A stretch of 64,000 nt of DNA from positions 92,794 to 156,793 of the forward strand of contig NZ_VSKS01000020.1 of the NCBI RefSeq assembly GCF_008312835.1, in the 5' to 3' direction. Below, in pieces: positions 25,257 through 33,219 of the stretch (position 1 is the first letter of the stretch; each line of letters begins with the position of its first letter). Source of the stretch: Streptomyces marokkonensis. Its GTDB lineage: Bacteria; Actinomycetota; Actinomycetes; Streptomycetales; Streptomycetaceae. The notes beneath the pieces were generated by a model. That model saw only the letters and a program-made list of their open reading frames with translations, had not been told where the DNA came from and did not search any database. Position numbers and translations under genes: made by a program.

Positions 25257-26882
25257 CTAGGCGGAATACCCGACAGCTTCTGTCGTGATTTCCTTCAGCT
25301 CCCCCTCCTCCATCAACAGCCACCGGGTGATGCCGATGGACTCCAGGAACGGCAGGTCGTGACTGGCCACGATCAGGGCTCCCTCGTACGACTCCAGCGC
25401 CGTCGTGAGCTGCCGGACGCTCGCCATGTCGAGGTTGTTGGTCGGCTCGTCCAGCATCAGCAGCTGCGGCGCGGGCTCCGCCAGCATCAGCGCGGCCAGC
25501 GCCGCACGGAACCGCTCGCCGCCGGAGAGCGTCGCCGCCTTCTGGTCGGCGCGTGCGCCCCGGAACAGGAAGCGGGCGAGCCTGGCCCGGACCCGGTTGT
25601 TCGTGGCACCCGGGGCGAACCGGGCCACGTTCTCGGCGACGGACAGTTCCGCGTCGAGGACGTCGAGCCGCTGCGGCAGGAACCGCAGGGGCACATGGGC
25701 CCTCGCCTCGCCGGAGACCGGCTCCAGCTCCCCGGCGATCGTGCGCAGCAGCGTCGTCTTGCCCGTGCCGTTGCGCCCGATCAGCGCGACCCGCTCCGGG
25801 CCCCGCAGGTCGAGGCCGCCGTTCACCCGGGCGCCGTACGCCAGTTCCAGGTCCATCAGGGTGAGGACCCCGCGACCCGGCGGTACGGCCGTGTACGGCA
25901 GGTCGACGCGGATCTCGTCGTCGTCCCGCACGGCATCCACCGCGTCGTCGAGACGTTCCTTCGCCTCGGAGAGCTTCTCCTCGTGCATGACGCGGTGCTT
26001 GCCCGCGGACACCTGCGCCGCGCGCTTGCGCGCCCCCATGACGATCTTCGGCTCGCGCTTCTGGTCCCACATCTTCTGGCCGTACCGCTTGCGGCGGGCC
26101 AACTTGACCTGGGCGTCGATCAGTTCGCGCTTCTGCTTGCGCAGATCCGCCTCGGCGACGCGCACCATGCGCTCGGCGGCCTCCTGTTCGACGGCCAGGG
26201 CCTCCTCGTACGCCGAGTAGTTGCCGCCGTACCAGGTGACCTCCCCGGAGCGCAGATCCGCGATCTGGTCGACCAGCTCCAGCAGTTCACGGTCGTGGCT
26301 GACCACGATCATGACGCCCGGCCAGCCGGCGACGGCCGCGTACAGCCGCCTGCGGGCGTACAGGTCGAGGTTGTTGGTTGGCTCGTCGAGCAGCAGGACG
26401 TCGGGGCGCCGCAGCAGCAGCGCCGCGAGCCGCAGCAGTACCGACTCGCCGCCCGACACCTCGCCGACGGTGCGGTCGAGACCGATGTGGCCGAGGCCGA
26501 GTTCGCCGAGCGTGGCGACGGCGCGTTCCTCGACGTCCCAGTCGTCGCCGACGGTCTCGAAGTGCTCCTCGGCCACGTCGCCCGCCTCGATGGCGTGCAG
26601 CGCGGCCCGCCGGGCGGCGATGCCGAGGGCCTCGTCGACCCTCAGCGCGGTGTCGAGCGTCACGTTCTGCGGCAGGTAGCCCACCTCGCCGGCGACACGG
26701 ACGGTGCCGTCGGCCGGGGTGAGCTCGCCGGCGATCAGCTTCAGCAGGGTCGACTTGCCGGAGCCGTTGACGCCGACGAGCCCGGTGCGGCCGGGGCCGA
26801 AGGCGACGTCCAGGCCCTCGAAGACGGCGGTGCCGTCGGGCCAGGTGAAGGCGAGGGAGGTACAGGTGAGGGAAGGTGACAT
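25257..26882 (-). CDS. ABC-F family ATPase, probable antibiotic ribosome-protection protein
   Basis: A 541-residue ABC-F protein: two ABC domains (GVNGSGKSTLLKLI with VSGGESVLL; GRNGTGKTTLLRTI with LSGGERFRA) and no membrane segments. The interdomain linker is long and highly basic (EEALAVEQEAAERMVRVAEADLRKQKREL to KHRVMHEEKLSEAKERL), as in ribosome-binding ABC-Fs of the Msr/Vga/TiaA/LmrC class that displace macrolides, lincosamides or streptogramins. The ATG follows CGGAGG at 5 nt. The 220-nt leader has its own strong promoter, a short ORF with an RLR motif and long-range pairing, which strongly suggests antibiotic-induced attenuation. It is first gene of an operon with the UvrA-like gene. 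Confidence 0.9.
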   Translation of the reverse strand: MSPSLTCTSLAFTWPDGTAVFEGLDVAFGPGRTGLVGVNGSGKSTLLKLIAGELTPADGTVRVAGEVGYLPQNVTLDTALRVDEALGIAARRAALHAIEAGDVAEEHFETVGDDWDVEERAVATLGELGLGHIGLDRTVGEVSGGESVLLRLAALLLRRPDVLLLDEPTNNLDLYARRRLYAAVAGWPGVMIVVSHDRELLELVDQIADLRSGEVTWYGGNYSAYEEALAVEQEAAERMVRVAEADLRKQKRELIDAQVKLARRKRYGQKMWDQKREPKIVMGARKRAAQVSAGKHRVMHEEKLSEAKERLDDAVDAVRDDDEIRVDLPYTAVPPGRGVLTLMDLELAYGARVNGGLDLRGPERVALIGRNGTGKTTLLRTIAGELEPVSGEARAHVPLRFLPQRLDVLDAELSVAENVARFAPGATNNRVRARLARFLFRGARADQKAATLSGGERFRAALAALMLAEPAPQLLMLDEPTNNLDMASVRQLTTALESYEGALIVASHDLPFLESIGITRWLLMEEGELKEITTEAVGYSA

Positions 26883-26928
26883 GCGGGCCTCCGCGGTTGC
26901 TCGGGGCGATCAGGGGCAAACGCGTATC

Positions 26929-27070
26929 GAGACACCGCGGGACGACGACCGGCAGCCGGAAGGGAAGGCGTGGGCATGAGAGGAGCCCTGTTCCGAAGGA
27001 ACCGCAAGGACGGCTCGAACGCCGAGGTCGCACGCGGCGTACACACCTGACGGGTGTGACGCGGTGTCTC
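26929..27070 (-). promoter_or_regulatory. Structured attenuator-like leader of the ABC-F operon
   Basis: An exact 11-bp inverted repeat brackets this leader: GAGACACCGCG at 27070-27060 and CGCGGTGTCTC at 26939-26929 on the transcript strand. The 5' arm starts inside the stop codon of the upstream ORF (TTC TGA GACACC...). Between the arms lie a CACACC/GGTGTG hairpin (27042-27058) and a nested stem, GAGCC/GGCTC at 26983-27016 with GTTCC/GGAAC inside it. A ribosome stalled at the end of the short ORF would cover the 5' arm and prevent the long-range helix. Such geometry is typical of ribosome-mediated attenuation. No U-rich terminator is evident, so the off-state may be translational or Rho-dependent. 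Confidence 0.6.
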
Positions 27071-27101
27071 AGAACCTCAGACGAGCAACGTCCTTCTCCA
27101 T
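27069..27101 (-). CDS. Ten-residue leader peptide MEKDVARLRF with macrolide-stalling RLR motif
   Basis: The short ORF ATG GAG AAG GAC GTT GCT CGT CTG AGG TTC TGA encodes MEKDVARLRF. Arg-Leu-Arg is the '+X+' motif at which macrolide- or ketolide-bound ribosomes arrest; the ErmD leader contains MRLRF, and the MsrC leader as I recall it has KLRF. The ORF starts about 18 nt after the predicted transcription start, lacks a strong Shine-Dalgarno sequence, and its stop overlaps the 5' arm of the long-range inverted repeat. That it is translated and that it arrests ribosomes is inferred, but position, motif and structure agree. Confidence 0.65.
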   Translation of the reverse strand: MEKDVARLRF

Positions 27102-27125
27102 TCGACGGCAACAGGACCGCTGTAC

Positions 27126-27154
27126 AACGTACGAGGGTCCGGACAGGCTGTCAA
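27126..27154 (-). promoter_or_regulatory. Near-consensus promoter of the ABC-F operon (TTGACA-17-TACGTT)
   Basis: On the minus strand a perfect -35 TTGACA (27154-27149) is followed after exactly 17 bases by TACGTT (27131-27126). The predicted start is about 27119-27121, giving a leader of roughly 240 nt before the ABC-F ATG. Such a strong vegetative promoter fits constitutive transcription with control later, by attenuation. It also lies 44 bp from the divergent GPP34 gene. Confidence 0.75.
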
Positions 27155-27197
27155 CGCCTTTCACCGACCACGACGTCACCGCACCCGAGGAGGCCCC

Positions 27198-27842
27198 GTG
27201 CCCAGCGGCCCGCTCTCACTGCCGGCGCATCTCTGCCTGCTGGCCTGGGACACCGACCCGGCCCGGCTGTCACCCCTGGTGCGGGCCGGTGCCCTCGCCG
27301 AGCTGGCCCGGCGCGGACTGCTGATCGACGACGACGGCATCGCCACACCGCTCGACCTGGACTCCCGCACCGGGGACGCGGTCCTGGACGGACTTCTGGA
27401 GCTGGTCCGAGAGTCCTTCCCGCACCGCTGGCGCGCCTGGGTGACACTGCACGCGCGGCTCACCCTGGACGCGGTCCGGGAGCAACTGGTGGCCGAAGGT
27501 CTTCTGCGTGCCGAGAAGCACCGGGTCCTCGGGGTGTTCCCGTCCGTGGAACACGTCCTGGCCGACACCGCCCGCGCGGACTCCCTGCGCCGGGAGGCCC
27601 ACCAGGTCCTGACCGGATCCGTACCGGCCGAGAGTGTCCCCGAGCCGGCCGCCACCGCCCTGGCCCTCGCGTCCGCGGCCGGCCTGCCGCCCGCCCCGGA
27701 CGGCTCCTCCCGCGACCGGCGCGGCGAAGCCCTGGCCCACCGCGCCGGGGCGTCGAAGCCCGCGTTCGCCGCCGTCCTGCGCGAGCTGCGCGCGGGGCTG
27801 ACGACCGCCGCGCCGATGCCCTCGCTCACCAGGGGCCGCTGA
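27198..27842 (+). CDS. GPP34 (GOLPH3/Vps74-like) family protein
   Basis: A 214-residue protein of the GPP34 family, whose eukaryotic members are Golgi phosphoinositide-binding proteins; actinobacteria have many paralogs of unknown role. Family features are the N-terminal SLPAHLCLLAWDT, GALAELARRGLLIDDDG, the LHARLTLDAVREQLVAEGLL helix pair, RVLGVFPSVEHVLAD, and the ALALASAAGL and ELRAGL segments near the end. It should be a soluble helical protein that may associate with membranes. The GTG start follows GAGGAGG at 5 nt. It is divergent from the ABC-F operon, its start lying only 44 bp beyond that operon's promoter. Confidence 0.88.
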   Translation: MPSGPLSLPAHLCLLAWDTDPARLSPLVRAGALAELARRGLLIDDDGIATPLDLDSRTGDAVLDGLLELVRESFPHRWRAWVTLHARLTLDAVREQLVAEGLLRAEKHRVLGVFPSVEHVLADTARADSLRREAHQVLTGSVPAESVPEPAATALALASAAGLPPAPDGSSRDRRGEALAHRAGASKPAFAAVLRELRAGLTTAAPMPSLTRGR

Positions 27843-27954
27843 CCCTCGGCCGGGTCGGACGCTGTCGCGCCCGGCCCGCCCGCTCGGCCGTCCCGTACGT
27901 CCCTGTCGGATTCCTGCCGGACGTGACGCCTGCCGCGCTGGTTGAGTGGCCCGC

Positions 27955-28794
27955 ATGACGAACCCCGCCGCCGAGCTGCGTGACCGCGCCCTCGCCTTTC
28001 GCTCCCTGCACGTCCCCGGGCGTCCGCTGATCCTGCCCAACGCCTGGGACGCCGCCAGTGCCCGCCTCGTGGAGGACGCGGGCGCCGCCGCCGTGGCGAC
28101 CACGAGCGCCGGGGTCGCCTGGGTCCTCGGCGCGGCGGACGGGGAAGGCCTGGACCGCGGGCGGGCCCTGCGCGCCGTGACGCAGATCGCCGGGGCCGTC
28201 CGCGTGCCCGTCACCGCCGACATCGAGAGCGGCTACGCACAGGATCCGGCGGGAGTCGGCGACACCGTGCGCGCCGTGCTCGCGGCGGGCGCGGTCGGGG
28301 TGAACATCGAGGACGCCCCGCACGGCACCGGCGGGGGCCCGTTGCGCCCGGCCGGGGAGCAGGCCGAGCGGATCGCCGCCGCCCGCGCGGCCGCGGACGG
28401 GGCCGGCGTGCCGCTGTTCGTCAACGCCCGCGTCGACACCTTCCTGTGCGGCGCCGGGGGAGTGGACGACACCGTGGAGCGCGCCGCCGCCTACCTCGCC
28501 GCGGGCGCCGACGGGATCTTCGTCCCCGGCACCGTCGACCCGGGGACCGTGAAGGAGCTCGCCGGCCGGATCGACGCCCCGTTGAACGTGATGGCCGGTC
28601 CCGGCGCCCCGCCGGCCGCTGAACTGGCCGCCCTGGGGGTGGCCCGCGTCAGCGTCGGTTCCGGCATCGCCCAGGCCGCGCACGCCCTGGTCCGCCGCGC
28701 CGCGCGGGAGCTGCTCGACGACGGGACGTACGAGGCGCAGGCCGGCGGCCTGGCGTACGGAACGCTCAACGCCCTGATGGCGGAAGCCCGTTAG
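27955..28794 (+). CDS. Isocitrate lyase/phosphoenolpyruvate mutase superfamily protein
   Basis: A 279-residue TIM-barrel enzyme of the PEP mutase/2-methylisocitrate lyase-like group. Hallmarks are LILPNAWDAASARLVEDAGAAAVATTSAG, the metal-binding DIESGYAQD (equivalent to D-x-E-x-GYG), VNIEDAPHGTGG, and NARVDTFLCGAGG. The classical lyase KKCGH catalytic loop is absent, as in the oxaloacetate decarboxylase and phosphonopyruvate-type branch, so I do not name a reaction. The ATG was chosen over a TTG nine bases upstream; no clear ribosome binding site is present. It converges on the SsgA-like gene with nine bases between the stops. Confidence 0.88.
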   Translation: MTNPAAELRDRALAFRSLHVPGRPLILPNAWDAASARLVEDAGAAAVATTSAGVAWVLGAADGEGLDRGRALRAVTQIAGAVRVPVTADIESGYAQDPAGVGDTVRAVLAAGAVGVNIEDAPHGTGGGPLRPAGEQAERIAAARAAADGAGVPLFVNARVDTFLCGAGGVDDTVERAAAYLAAGADGIFVPGTVDPGTVKELAGRIDAPLNVMAGPGAPPAAELAALGVARVSVGSGIAQAAHALVRRAARELLDDGTYEAQAGGLAYGTLNALMAEAR

Positions 28795-28803
28795 CCCAAC
28801 TCC

Positions 28804-29217
28804 TCAGGCGTCGCGCATCAACTCGGCGAGGCCGTGGTCCAGGTCGAGCTGGAGGAGCTCCAGACCGGCCGGCACCAGTTCGCTCGTGGCCTCGAGGAAC
28901 CGGCGCACCTCGCCCGAGCGGACATGCACGACAGCCGTCCCCTCGGGGGCGTGGAACTCCAGCACGGTGCGGTCGTAGCCGTAGGGACGCACCCGCACGT
29001 CGCCGTGGCCCTCGGGTCCCCGCAGCCCCGCGGCCAGCAGTTCGCGGGCGAACGTCCAGCAGACCTCGACGCCCTCCAGGGTGGCCGGCGCGGGGAAGGT
29101 CATGCGGACGGCGAACGGGTCGTCGCGGTCGTAGTGCAGGGTGGCGGGAATGTTCGGCATCCGCGGCGCGGCGGCGACCAGGCGGGCCTCTACGGGCTGT
29201 TCGATGACGGTGGACAA
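28804..29217 (-). CDS. SsgA-like sporulation/cell division protein (SALP)
   Basis: A 137-residue SsgA/SsgB-family protein, a group restricted to sporulating actinomycetes where paralogs position FtsZ, control septum sites and peptidoglycan remodelling. Recognisable family segments are LHYDRDDPFAVRMTFP, VCWTFARELLAAGL, GHGDVRVRPYGYDRTVLEFHAPEGTAVVHV, and RFLEATSELVPAG near the C-terminus. Which SALP paralog this is cannot be decided here. It is divergent from the YCF48-like secreted protein, 218 bp away. Confidence 0.95.
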   Translation of the reverse strand: MSTVIEQPVEARLVAAAPRMPNIPATLHYDRDDPFAVRMTFPAPATLEGVEVCWTFARELLAAGLRGPEGHGDVRVRPYGYDRTVLEFHAPEGTAVVHVRSGEVRRFLEATSELVPAGLELLQLDLDHGLAELMRDA

Positions 29218-29421
29218 CGCCTTGCTCCCTCGTGACGGCTGGACGGGCTTCCGGGCGGATCGGGTCGGCTACTTGAGGAGACGACGGAATCAGCCAATCC
29301 GTGCACACGATGAGCGAGTGACCTCTGTCACCGCCTTCATGCACCCGAGTGACACGGCTCTCCCCGCGCGTTCCGCCGCGCCCCGCCCCGACGCCCTCTG
29401 GACGGCGCCCGGACGGTGGAC

Positions 29422-29427
29422 TACGTT
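29422..29427 (+). promoter_or_regulatory. -10 hexamer TACGTT for a leaderless transcript
   Basis: TACGTT lies eight bases before the ATG of the secreted YCF48-like gene, and no ribosome binding site is visible. The -35 region is weak. Confidence 0.45.
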
Positions 29428-29435
29428 CGCCCGCC

Positions 29436-30551
29436 ATGAGGCGCTCGGGGAGCACGCGACCGACGAGACGGACGAGACGAACCCACCGCCGGGTGACCGC
29501 GGCGGCCGTGTGCGCGGCGGCCCTGGCCGCCCTGACGGCCGCACCGGCCCAGGCGCACGGACCGGACCGGCAGACGTTGCCGCGCTGGTCGGTCAAGGAC
29601 ACCGGCACTGCGGACGTCAGGTTCCGCGGTCTGTCCGCCGTCAGCCGCGACACCGCCTGGGTGGCCGGGAGCCTCGGCACCGTCCTGCGCACCACCGACG
29701 GTGGCGGGAGCTGGCGGAACGTCTCCCCGCCGGGCGCGGGGGAGTTGCAGTTCCGGGACATCGAGGCGTTCGACGCGCGGCGGGCCGTGGTGCTGGCCAT
29801 CGGCGAGGGCGAGGCGTCCCGGGTGTACCGCACCGACGACGGCGGAGCGACCTGGACGGAGTCCTTCCGCAACACCGACGCCCGGGCCTTCTACGACTGC
29901 CTCACCTTCTTCGACCACCGCCACGGCCTCGCGATGAGCGACCCGGTGGACGGCAGGTTCCGCATCCTGTCGACCCGGGACGGCGGCCGCAGCTGGACGG
30001 TGCTGCCGGACAGCGGGATGCCCCCGGCGCTGGAGGGCGAGGCCGGCTTCGCGGCGAGCGGCCAGTGCCTGGTGTCCTCCGGGCCCAAGGACGCCTGGCT
30101 GGCCACGGGAGGAGCCGCGCGGGCACGCGTGCTGCACTCCGCCGACCGGGGCCGCACCTGGACGGTCACCGACACCCCGATCCCGGGCGGCGACCCGGCG
30201 CGCGGTGTCTTCGCCCTCGCCTTCCGCGACCGCGCCCACGGCCTCGCCGTGGGCGGCGACTTCCGTCCCGGCCAGGCCTCGCCGGACGCGGCCGCCCGCA
30301 CCGCCGACGCCGGCCGCACCTGGCGCCCGGCCGGCGCCCCGCCCCCGGCCTACCGGTCCGGTGTCGCCTGGCTCCCGCACAGCCGCACCGCCGCCCTCGC
30401 GGTGGGCCCCACCGGCACCGACCTGACGACCGACGCCGGCCGCTCCTGGCGGACCGTCGACACCGGCTCGTACGACACGGTCGACTGCACGCCCGACCAC
30501 GGTTGCTGGGCGGCGGGGGAGAAGGGACGGGTTGCCCGCCTGGAGCACTGA
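29436..30551 (+). CDS. Secreted YCF48/BNR-repeat beta-propeller protein
   Basis: A 371-residue secreted protein. The N-terminus is extremely basic (RRSGSTRPTRRTRRTHRR) and leads into the hydrophobic signal AAAVCAAALAALTAAPAQAHG. The mature part is a seven-bladed-type propeller with repeated sialidase/YCF48 blades containing TTDGGGSWRNV, TDDGGATWTE, STRDGGRSWTV, SADRGRTWTV, TADAGRTWRP and TTDAGRSWRT. Proteins of this kind are often named oxidoreductase or photosystem assembly-like, but propeller similarity alone does not support an enzyme activity. I chose the start by its signal peptide and the -10 hexamer eight bases upstream. It is divergent from the SsgA-like gene. Confidence 0.85.
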   Translation: MRRSGSTRPTRRTRRTHRRVTAAAVCAAALAALTAAPAQAHGPDRQTLPRWSVKDTGTADVRFRGLSAVSRDTAWVAGSLGTVLRTTDGGGSWRNVSPPGAGELQFRDIEAFDARRAVVLAIGEGEASRVYRTDDGGATWTESFRNTDARAFYDCLTFFDHRHGLAMSDPVDGRFRILSTRDGGRSWTVLPDSGMPPALEGEAGFAASGQCLVSSGPKDAWLATGGAARARVLHSADRGRTWTVTDTPIPGGDPARGVFALAFRDRAHGLAVGGDFRPGQASPDAAARTADAGRTWRPAGAPPPAYRSGVAWLPHSRTAALAVGPTGTDLTTDAGRSWRTVDTGSYDTVDCTPDHGCWAAGEKGRVARLEH

Positions 30552-30622
30552 CGCGTGCGGCGTGCCCTGATCGCTGCCACCGTGGGTACCCGTTCGCTGT
30601 ACGCGAGAGGAAGTGAGCGAAC

Positions 30623-30946
30623 ATGCCACGCGGTTCCAGCCCGAAGCGGGAGCGTCAGTACGAGCACATCAAGGAGAGCGCGAAGGACCGGGGCGAGAGC
30701 ACCCGGCGCGCCGAGGAGATCGCCGCCCGGACGGTGAACAAGGAGCGTGCCCGGTCCGGCGAGTCCAAGACGGCCAGCCGCACCTCGACGCAGGACATGT
30801 CGTCCGGCAAGCGGGGCGGCCAGCGGTCCGGCAAGGGCTCCCAGGGCCCCACCCGGGACCAGCTGTACGAAGAGGCCAGGAAGCGGGGCGTGGAAGGCCG
30901 TTCGAGCATGAACAAGAGCCAGCTCCAGCGGGCCCTCGGCAAGTGA
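30623..30946 (+). CDS. Small basic 'plasmid stabilization'-type protein
   Basis: A 107-residue, highly charged protein: MPRGSSPKRERQYEHIKES at the start, an RRAEEIAARTVNKERA helix, a Ser/Gly/Lys linker (SSGKRGGQRSGKGSQGP), and a small C-terminal helical motif TRDQLYEEARKRGVEGRSSMNKSQLQRALG. The last part resembles the short SAP/Rho-N-like nucleic-acid-binding fold. Actinobacterial homologs are commonly called plasmid stabilization proteins without evidence. GAGAGGAAG lies 9 bases before the ATG. DNA or RNA binding is likely from composition, but its role is unknown. Confidence 0.85.
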   Translation: MPRGSSPKRERQYEHIKESAKDRGESTRRAEEIAARTVNKERARSGESKTASRTSTQDMSSGKRGGQRSGKGSQGPTRDQLYEEARKRGVEGRSSMNKSQLQRALGK

Positions 30947-31013
30947 GCCGCCTCCGCGCGGTCGGGGACTCCTTCCGCGCGGAGAGCGCCCGCCCCGTAG
31001 GCTCAGGGGCACG

Positions 31014-31736
31014 ATGACGACCGTACGCACACCGGCCGGCTGGCCCGTGACCGAGGAAGAGGCCCGAGCGGTCCAGGACCGGCTCCGCACCCGGGTGGTG
31101 CTCGACGAACCGGGCCCGCCGCCCGGCACGGGCCATGTCACCGGGGTCGACGTGGCGTACGACGACGAGCGGGACGTCGTCGCCGCCGCGGCCGTCGTCC
31201 TGGACGCGGCGACCCTGGACGTCGTCGCCCGGTCCACGGCCGTGGGCCGCGTCTCCTTCCCGTACGTCCCCGGCCTGCTCGCCTTCCGCGAGATCCCCAC
31301 CGTCCTCGCCGCCCTGGACGCCCTGCCCTGCCCGCCCGGGCTGGTGGTCTGCGACGGCTACGGCCTCGCCCACCCCCGCCGCTTCGGCCTGGCCAGCCAC
31401 CTCGGCGTCCTCACCGGCCTGCCGACGATCGGCGTCGCCAAGAACCCCTTCACCTTCACCCACGAGGAACCGGACACCCCGCGCGGCAGCACCTCCCCGC
31501 TCCTCGCCGGCCGCGAGGAGGTCGGCCGGGCCCTGCGCACCAGGGACGCCGTCAAGCCGGTCTTCGTCTCGGTCGGCCACCGCGTGAGCCTGGACAACGC
31601 CTGCGCCCACACCCTCGCGCTGGCCCCCGGCTACCGCCTCCCCGAGACCACCCGCCGAGCGGACGCCCTGTGCCGGCGGGCACTCGCCGGGGCAGCTCCC
31701 GGCCGGCCGCCCGTCCAAGGTGAGTACGGGGCCTGA
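31014..31736 (+). CDS. nfi: Endonuclease V (deoxyinosine 3' endonuclease)
   Basis: A 240-residue endonuclease V that nicks DNA one phosphodiester 3' of deoxyinosine, starting alternative excision repair. The conserved blocks are all present: the catalytic Asp in TGVDVAYDDE (about residue 43), FPYVPGLLAFREIP (the PYxPGxLxFRE wedge), VCDGYGLAHPRRFGLASHLG (second catalytic Asp and the HPRxxGxASHxG loop), and IGVAKNPF. Length is usual for the family. A single DNA-repair gene here is not evidently in an operon, although TAGGCT is found about ten bases upstream of the ATG. The small membrane protein gene follows after 48 bp. Confidence 0.95.
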   Translation: MTTVRTPAGWPVTEEEARAVQDRLRTRVVLDEPGPPPGTGHVTGVDVAYDDERDVVAAAAVVLDAATLDVVARSTAVGRVSFPYVPGLLAFREIPTVLAALDALPCPPGLVVCDGYGLAHPRRFGLASHLGVLTGLPTIGVAKNPFTFTHEEPDTPRGSTSPLLAGREEVGRALRTRDAVKPVFVSVGHRVSLDNACAHTLALAPGYRLPETTRRADALCRRALAGAAPGRPPVQGEYGA

Positions 31737-31784
31737 GTATCCCGGCGGATGCCGGCCCCCGCCCGCCCCGGCAGGCTGGCGTGC

Positions 31785-31931
31785 ATGACAACGCACCGTG
31801 CGCCCGAGCCCGTTGCCGCCGACGGCCGGCCCGTCGAGCGGGCCGTGACCGTCGGGCTGGCCCTCGCCGTACTCGCCGGACTGGGCTGGATCGCCGGGAT
31901 GATCTACACGCTGGTCGAGTGGCCGCTGTAG
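31785..31931 (+). CDS. Small single-pass membrane protein (48 aa)
   Basis: The 48-residue product has a hydrophilic N-terminus (THRAPEPVAADGRPVERA) and one transmembrane helix, VTVGLALAVLAGLGWIAGMIYTLV. It ends in EWPL. The clean hydrophobic segment and the ATG placed shortly after the endonuclease V gene support it as real. There is no good ribosome binding site; the bases CAGGCT lie seven before the ATG. I do not recognise a family or a function. Confidence 0.65.
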   Translation: MTTHRAPEPVAADGRPVERAVTVGLALAVLAGLGWIAGMIYTLVEWPL

Positions 31932-31949
31932 CCCCCGCCGGCCGTGCCG

Positions 31950-33128
31950 TCAGCGGGTCGCGGCGACACGGAAGCGGATACCCGCCGTCCGCAGGCGGTC
32001 GATCAGCGCGTCGCCCATCGCCACCGCCGTCGTGACCTGGCCCGAGGTCGGCGGAAGGTCGTCGAGGGCCAGGCACATGGCCCCCTCGGCCAGCATCTTC
32101 GCCGTCTCGTCGTAGCCGGGGTCGCCGCCCGCGACCTCCGTGTACACCCGCCGGCCGCCGCCCTCGCCGACGAAGCGGACGGTGAACCAGCTCCTGGCGC
32201 GCTTCTCGGGGCCCGGTCCGTCGCCGGGGCTGAGCCGTTCGGAGAGCCGGCGCCGCATCGGCGGCACCTGGGCCGCGGCGACCAGCGCGCCCACGGCCGC
32301 CACCCCGCCCACCGCCACCGGGAGACGACGCACGGCCGCGTAGTGCCGGTAGCGGAAGTCGGGGCCGTACCGGTCGAGTGACCTCGCCGAGCGGCGCACG
32401 ATCTGCGGGTCGATCGTCGGCAGGGGCAGGGCCCAGGCGCCGACCTCCGGTGCGTAGCGCGGCGCGCCCATGGGGGCCGAGGCCCGCCGGTCCACCAGCC
32501 GCGGTTCGTGGTGCCGGCGATCGCGGGCCGCCGCGCGGAGCCCGCGGTGCCGGGCGAACTGGTTCAGCGCCGAGGCGAAGGTCCCGCCCGAGAAGGCCGC
32601 GTCGGCGGTGACGAAGCCGTCCACGGACAGCGGCACTCCCTCCGGCAGCTGCCGCACGGTGAAGTAGGCGCCCAGGTCGTGCGGCACCGAGTCGAAACCG
32701 CACGCGTGGACCAGCCGCGCGCCGGTCTCCCGCGCACGTGCGTCATGACGGACGTACACGAGGTCCACGAACTCCGGTTCACCCGTGAGGTCGACGTAGT
32801 CGGCCCCGGTGTCCGCGCAGGCGGCGACGAGTTCCTCGCCGTACTCCACGTAGGGGCCCACGGTCGTGGCGACCACGCGCGCGTTCTCGGCGAGGGCGCG
32901 CAGGGAAGCGGGGTCGGACACGTCCGCCCGCAGCAGCCCCGCCTCCCCGCCTCCGGGCAGCCGCTCCCGCAACCGCTCCAGCTTCTCCGTGCTCCGGCCG
33001 GCGATCGCCCAGCGCAGCCCCGCGGGGGCATGGGCGGCGAGGTACTCCGCGGTCAGCGTCCCGACGAAGCCGGTCGCTCCGAAAAGCACGATGTCGTAGG
33101 GACGGTCCGTCCTGTTCAGCCTGCTCAT
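31950..33128 (-). CDS. Saccharopine dehydrogenase-like / trans-acting enoyl reductase family protein
   Basis: A 392-residue protein with an N-terminal Rossmann fold (YDIVLFGATGFVGTLTAEYLA, then WAIAGRSTEKLERLRERL) and the family signature ADVSDPASLRALAENARVVATTVGPYVEYGEELVAACADTGADYVDLTGE. The middle contains ACGFDSVPHDLGAYFTV. It matches saccharopine dehydrogenase NADP-binding family members such as the mycobacterial trans-acting enoyl reductase involved in lipid biosynthesis, more than true lysine-pathway enzymes. Substrate unknown. The ATG is preceded by AAGGGG at 4 nt, which places the start 141 bases inside a longer open frame. Confidence 0.87.
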   Translation of the reverse strand: MSRLNRTDRPYDIVLFGATGFVGTLTAEYLAAHAPAGLRWAIAGRSTEKLERLRERLPGGGEAGLLRADVSDPASLRALAENARVVATTVGPYVEYGEELVAACADTGADYVDLTGEPEFVDLVYVRHDARARETGARLVHACGFDSVPHDLGAYFTVRQLPEGVPLSVDGFVTADAAFSGGTFASALNQFARHRGLRAAARDRRHHEPRLVDRRASAPMGAPRYAPEVGAWALPLPTIDPQIVRRSARSLDRYGPDFRYRHYAAVRRLPVAVGGVAAVGALVAAAQVPPMRRRLSERLSPGDGPGPEKRARSWFTVRFVGEGGGRRVYTEVAGGDPGYDETAKMLAEGAMCLALDDLPPTSGQVTTAVAMGDALIDRLRTAGIRFRVAATR

Positions 33129-33219
33129 GACACCCCTTGGTCCTGCAGCCGCGCCGCTGTCGGTGGCCGAGGCTAGCGTGAGGGGTGCGGAGCCCGACGA
33201 CGAGCCCGGAGGAAAGCGA

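Noticed and set aside
26976-27050. A short plus-strand ORF, MRGALFRRNRKDGSNAEVARG..., in the ABC-F leader
   Set aside because: It lies opposite the leader hairpins, has no promoter in the right place and no family support; it appears to be chance.
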